Positions 32,156-35,925 of a stretch of 35,925 bases of DNA are shown piece by piece. Position numbers and translations under genes: made by a program. Origin of the DNA: Nymphaea colorata (lineage: Eukaryota; Streptophyta; Magnoliopsida; Nymphaeales; Nymphaeaceae); the NCBI RefSeq assembly GCF_008831285.2, contig NW_022204900.1, forward strand, positions 1-35,925. The letters are read 5' to 3'. Each line of letters begins with the position of its first letter. Positions within the stretch are counted from its first letter, which is position 1. The notes beneath the pieces are model-generated. The model was given only the letters and a program-made list of their open reading frames with translations, was not told where the DNA came from and did not search any database.

Positions 32156-33356
32156 TCATATTGGTTTTATGATAGCTTATAAGATAAGTTGATGGTCATC
32201 AAGATGGTGGTGCCTATTGGCTTGGTTTTGCTCCTCAAGCTCAACCTTTCAGCTTATTCTTTCATTCTGATCTTCTCAAGTTTTTTAGCTTACTTTTTAA
32301 GTCGTTATTCTTATCTTTCGGCTTTGATGTGCTGCCTCCTATCAGCTTACTCCTTCACAAAGTTTTGGCTCTGCTTAAGTAAATCTTTTTCGGCTTACAC
32401 AATCAAGGAATCTGCTGTATTGGCGTAATCTTGACGGGTATGAAGTTCATTAATGATTTATTCATAAAGCCATGGGGAAAACCTCGAGAAGAGCTCATTC
32501 TCTAGGGGGTTTCTGAAGAAGCCCTCAGATTAGAGTATCTTATATGTGTTTCCTTTGAGATGCTTTAGATATTGCTTGGATAAGACTCTTCCAATAACTT
32601 TTTTGTGGATGGCACCCTCCTGTCGTTTGATTTTCGATATTGCAGTTGCCTCCTATCATACTCTTCCTTGAGCCTTGTTTCGTTGGCTTATAATTTTTGA
32701 GCCTCTGCCAGTCTTGCGTGTCTTCTCTGCTCATATTCCTCTTTTTCTTTCTCTTTTCTTTCAAATTCTTTTCCTCATAGAGCTACATCCGACTGGTTTC
32801 CAAGATCTTGCTTAGCAGGGCCTATGTTATTGGTCTTTTACCTCTACGATTGGCTGCACTTCATAGTTGAAATCAAAAAGCTAAGGATCGTTTTCCTCGA
32901 TTTGAGTGGTTCTGTCTACTCCAGTCTTTCCCTTCATGGGATTGAACTTCGTTCGACTGGTCGATCAAGGAAAAGGTCGGACTGCACTTATTTTTCATAC
33001 TGGATGGGCTTATCCCTGAGCGTTTCTACGAACGGTTCGGTTTGGACGGTAAAATGTTCTCTTCCACTGATGGCTCTGGGCGTTGACACTTCGAATCCGG
33101 TATCGAAATTTATTTTCTTGATAAGAGAGTAAGTTACCCTTTCTTTTTTCTTGATGGGTTCTTTAGTTTGCTTCTTGGGAGGAGGTTGGACATCATTTTT
33201 ATTTTCAACGATGGCGGCATAGGTGTTGCCTCTGACCACACGTGGATCGTTCATTAGATTGGTGCCATCGAATCTGGCCTCTTCTCTGTATTTCGGTTTG
33301 ACAGCGGTCACCTTAGGCTTGGCTGCAAAGTCAAATTGAGTTGTAGTCTGTTTCAT
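32156..33356 (-). CDS. RSPH3: Radial spoke head protein 3 (RSPH3/RSP3)
   Basis: Radial spoke stalk protein that anchors spokes to axonemal doublets. It starts MKQTTTQFDFAAKPKVTAVK. Family hallmarks are NLMNDPRVVRGNTYA, REHFTVQTEPFVE, VQSDLFLDRPVER, TTQIEENDPELFDFNYEVQP, then after a 20-nt intron (32822-32841) LLSKILETSRMELYEEKNL, a long charged helix, and GFFRNPLENELFSRFSPWLY. About 390-400 residues. One-base corrections are needed near 32955, 32760 and 32640. The 3' end is uncertain; the TGA at 32156 is the best choice. With DNALI1 at the other end it gives two axonemal genes on this chromosome. Confidence 0.92.
32822..32841 (-). other. 20-nt intron of RSPH3
   Basis: Minus-strand GTAAAAGACCAATAACATAG. 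It joins VQPIVE to ALLSKILETS. It is 17/20 identical to the second intron of the 20203 gene. Confidence 0.9.
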
Positions 33357-33542
33357 TAAGTTATATCAATCCATTCAAAGAAAGGAAAACTCAATAAAAT
33401 TATGAAGAAAATAAAAATGAAGGTTTATTAAAAACCAGTGATTGATGGAAAATGTAATATATGATTTGATTATGCTATTTTTCGAAGACATTCTTAATTG
33501 GTTTCCATAGAATAGGAAGATTATAATCATCAATAGACCAAA

Positions 33543-34218
33543 ATGGCTAAAGTATTTCTTCTACTTGTCTCGCCTTCGCCGTCAATACTCAGGACTACTT
33601 CGCTGGACTCAACCTTGACCCAACGTTGCTATAGCAGACCAGCATCGCAATTACCACTCTCAAAAATTCCCTTTATCTCAATTTCAATTGCGGCCCATCT
33701 CAGACTGCACTGTAGGTGGTATTCCTAATCCTCCCTTCCCCTTCGTGCGCGAGTTTCCATTCCAAAACCTAAATGGCTTCAGAGGGGATTTCATTGCCTC
33801 AGATCCATAGTTGAGATGCAATGCAGGTCGGCAAAGAAGCACTCTCTTAGCAACGATATACCAACAAGTTGTAACAGTTACAACTCTCCTCCAGACCATC
33901 AAGAGTTATCTCGTCTAATACAATAACGTTATCATCGGCGATAACAATACAGTCATTGGATCCAATAACTTCGTTATAGGAAGTGGAAATAGCTTGGTCG
34001 GCAATAACGATTGGGTTTTCGCTTCAGACTATCAGTCAGCTGACCCCCAAAACGGTGTATTAGTCATATAGCTTTTCCTAATCGAACTGGCCAACATCCC
34101 TCAGATCAATGTCAATCCCACTCAAGTCATCCACTGCGTCGAACAGACCGAAAGTAATAGGCAATTCAAAAACTTTTGGGGACAAGCTGCAGGCAATCAT
34201 CGTTTTTCCTTTAAATGA
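33543..34218 (+). CDS. Small secreted protein with NxVIG beta-repeats
   Basis: About 225 residues. The N-terminus (MAKVFLL, then CLAFAVNTQDYFAGL after a one-base shift near 33566) looks like a signal peptide. The middle is helical (LLATIYQQVVTVTTLLQTIK) and is followed by short repeats of the type N-x-V-I-G: NNVIIGDNNTVIGSNNFVIG, then SGNSLVGNNDWVF. Such hexapeptide-like repeats suggest a short beta-helix or beta-roll surface. A second one-base correction is needed near 33716. No named family is recognised. It is convergent with PRIM2, 50 bp away. Confidence 0.72.
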
Positions 34219-34267
34219 CATGATCATACATATACTTACTGCATTCTTAACCATAAAGATAATGACA

Positions 34268-35749
34268 TCAGAATTATATGCTTTTGTTAGCACTTGCATT
34301 CTTTTTCTCTGAAGCTGTCTTGACGTTGTTGTGGTTCACCATCTACATGCCAGCTTGGAAGTATTCGTGGGGACTCTTTCCTAAAAGCTGAGTTATTTCG
34401 GGAGGAATCAAATTAACACCTTCGGATTTCAGCACTCCTTCGAATAAACGACCACAAGCCACCTAGAAATAACACATTTTTTACTTGGAAATGGTTTTCT
34501 TCCTTTTCTTTGAGGACGTCAACAAGGTTAGCTTCGGAAATGTTGTAGTTTTTTCTTAAGAATTCATGCAATTCTTATTTGCGCCAATGGGCAAATGGGC
34601 ATCCATGATGTTCATCCTTTCTTGGAGCGGTCCAGTGATGATGTTTCTGCAATTTTTCGGCCTTTCTGCTTGCTTCTTACCTACCAGACCATAAGCATGG
34701 TCGATATTGTACATATGGCTCTTGAGATCAGATTTGAAACTTTGCTCATGAAATGTTTTCTGAAATATCCTTGTTATCCTGAGCATCCATGCCGCACCCC
34801 TTGAGGAAAAGCCACAGCTGTCTTCTTCCTTCGTGCTTTAGATGGTTGAATTGCTTCAGTTTTTGGTTAAGGTGCATCATGCAAGGCGGGAAGAATCTTT
34901 TCCATAGCGACTCTACATTTTTAAGGTTAGCTTGAACTGGCTGCTGACCAAAGAAGCATCATCGAAATTGCTTGTATTGAGGGTATCCAGTGTCTTCCGA
35001 ATAAAGGCGCTCATTTGATTTTCAGTATCGTTGTTGAGCATTTCGATGACAGGGCCTCTCATCTTCTCGAGCTTAGTCTTCAAGAAGCTAGCGTAGAGGT
35101 TGGTGACCAGTTCAGTCACGCTGGTAATGTTCATGTAGACGTTGCCTCGCCTCACGAAGCAGAATCTTTCCTTAGGCCAATCTATCCATATTCAAGCGGG
35201 ACCAATGCGAATTCTTCGGGAATTTCGTCCTTCTTATGGATGATCTTCATGGATAGTTGTTCCAATCTTCAATGGGGATATGGAATTCGTCGATTCTTTT
35301 CTCCAAGAAATACGCAAGCAATCTTTTCAGCAGCTCCATCTGTCTCACTCTCGACTTGAGGTCATTGGTGACCCTGCGTTCTAACTTTATCCTCAGGATC
35401 AGTTTCTCCATCTCCACAAACTTGGCGTGGTTGTTGGTATCGTGGCAGTAGAGCATTCTGCCGATGAAGTGAGAAACCAGGTCTTGGCGTCTCGTCATAT
35501 CGTTCTTGAACTCGCTGAGGAGGTCGATATAGAAGTCCCTTTCCTCCTTGGTGGCTGTGAGTTGAGGGTACTTGTCATCCAGCTCTGGTTGTTGCGCAAG
35601 CGAGGATCTGCTCTTCGCGGAGGGACTCAAATTCTTGGAAGAGTAGATGCGCCAGGTGGAGTAGCGCACCATCTCGTACGGGTGGGCTAGAGAGCCAGCG
35701 GAGAGGTGTAGATTAGACTGTTGAGGTCGTCGGAGGCATTCACGTTCAT
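34268..35749 (-). CDS. PRIM2: DNA primase large subunit (PRIM2)
   Basis: Large subunit of eukaryotic primase, working with PRIM1 and DNA polymerase alpha to make RNA-DNA primers. It starts MNVNASDDLNSLIYTSPLAL. Recognisable parts are RRQDLVSHFIGRMLYC, VTELVTNLYASFLKTKLEKM, FPPCMMHLNQKLKQFNHLKH, GRRQLWLFLKGCGM, YNIDHAYGLVGKK, PKNCRNII, HHGCPFAHW and VACGRLFEGVL. The four cysteines that hold the [4Fe-4S] cluster are all present (codons at 34881, 34649, 34599 and 34454). About 480-490 residues, near the human 509. One 22-nt intron (34463-34484) plus several one-base shifts, mainly between 34750 and 35680, are needed. It starts 176 bp from the right end. Confidence 0.94.
34463..34484 (-). other. 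22-nt intron of PRIM2
   Basis: Minus-strand GTAAAA...TTCTAG. Removal joins KEENHFQ to VACGRLFE, matching HYQVACQKYFE in other primases. An A-run inside could make it look longer than 20 nt. Confidence 0.85.
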
Positions 35750-35925
35750 TTCGCGCGCAATAATTAATATTTATATGAGATATTGCTTTATCTCACGCAA
35801 ACAAAAAATGATTTAAAAGTTGAGGGTGTTTGGGATTCAAAGATAAAGGTTGAATATCAATCATTAATCAGATACAAGTATCTTTAGCCCTTAGGTTATT
35901 GCTTTACATATCTTTAGAGTGGGTT
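35750..35925. other. Right subtelomere
   Basis: 176 bp of AT-rich, non-coding DNA upstream of PRIM2. It ends in GAGTGGGTT, which could be the first, truncated G4T2 telomere unit. One unit is too little to be sure. Confidence 0.5.

Noticed and set aside
194-35749. Many short standard-code ORFs on both strands
   Set aside because: Nearly all are fragments of longer code-30 genes or shadows on the opposite strand, such as the Phe/Ser/Leu-rich plus-strand ORF at 28281, which mirrors the coiled-coil gene.
1-35925. TAA/TAG read as glutamine (Tetrahymena/Paramecium code)
   Set aside because: The reassigned codons fall on invariant Glu columns (EWAP, GHPEW, RVRDE), which Gln would break.
1-35925. 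tRNA, rRNA or CRISPR-like arrays
   Set aside because: I saw no cloverleaf-type tRNA boxes, rRNA stretches or spaced direct repeats. A short tRNA missed by eye remains possible.

Overview
This window looks like most or all of a macronuclear chromosome from a peritrich ciliate. The left end is a (CCCCAA)n telomere, and the right end stops in GAGTGGGTT, which could be the first bases of a GGGGTT telomere. Genes are dense, lie on both strands and are full of in-frame TAA and TAG codons; TGA is the only stop. TAA/TAG fall on invariant glutamates of recognisable proteins: EWAP and GHPEW in the glycogen branching enzyme, and CFDE and RVRDE in the p28 dynein light chain. They therefore read as Glu (NCBI code 30), not as the Gln of Tetrahymena or Paramecium. 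All calls below use TAA/TAG = E and TGA = stop, so they differ greatly from standard-code ORFs. Introns are ultra-short: 14 are exactly 20 nt, one is 21 and one is 22.

Left arm (1-6.5 kb): telomere, axonemal dynein light chain p28 (DNALI1) starting about 135 bp from the telomere, two paralogous proteins of unknown function flanking a broken leucine-rich-repeat gene, and a papain-family protein that has lost all three catalytic residues.

Central arm (6.7-19.3 kb), almost all intronless: a divergent pair of serine-protease/TPR proteins with intact catalytic triads and possible N-terminal lipidation; two divergent unknown genes; a TPR-only protein; an archaemetzincin metalloprotease; and a protease-dead serine-protease/TPR paralogue. 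This mix of active proteases, dead proteases and TPR proteins is the most novel-looking part of the window.

Right arm (19.4-35.9 kb), more conserved and intron-bearing: a MAPEG-like membrane protein, an unknown protein, a choline-transporter-like SLC44 protein, an unknown basic protein, glycogen branching enzyme, then a minus-strand run of an ankyrin protein, two coiled-coil proteins, a Derlin and radial spoke protein 3 (RSPH3), a small secreted repeat protein, and the DNA primase large subunit (PRIM2) next to the right end.

Several genes need single-base corrections to stay in frame, often at homopolymers. These breaks are concentrated before 3.8 kb and after 23 kb, while 3.9-23 kb is nearly clean. 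This looks like uneven consensus polishing rather than pseudogenes, but I cannot prove that from sequence alone.
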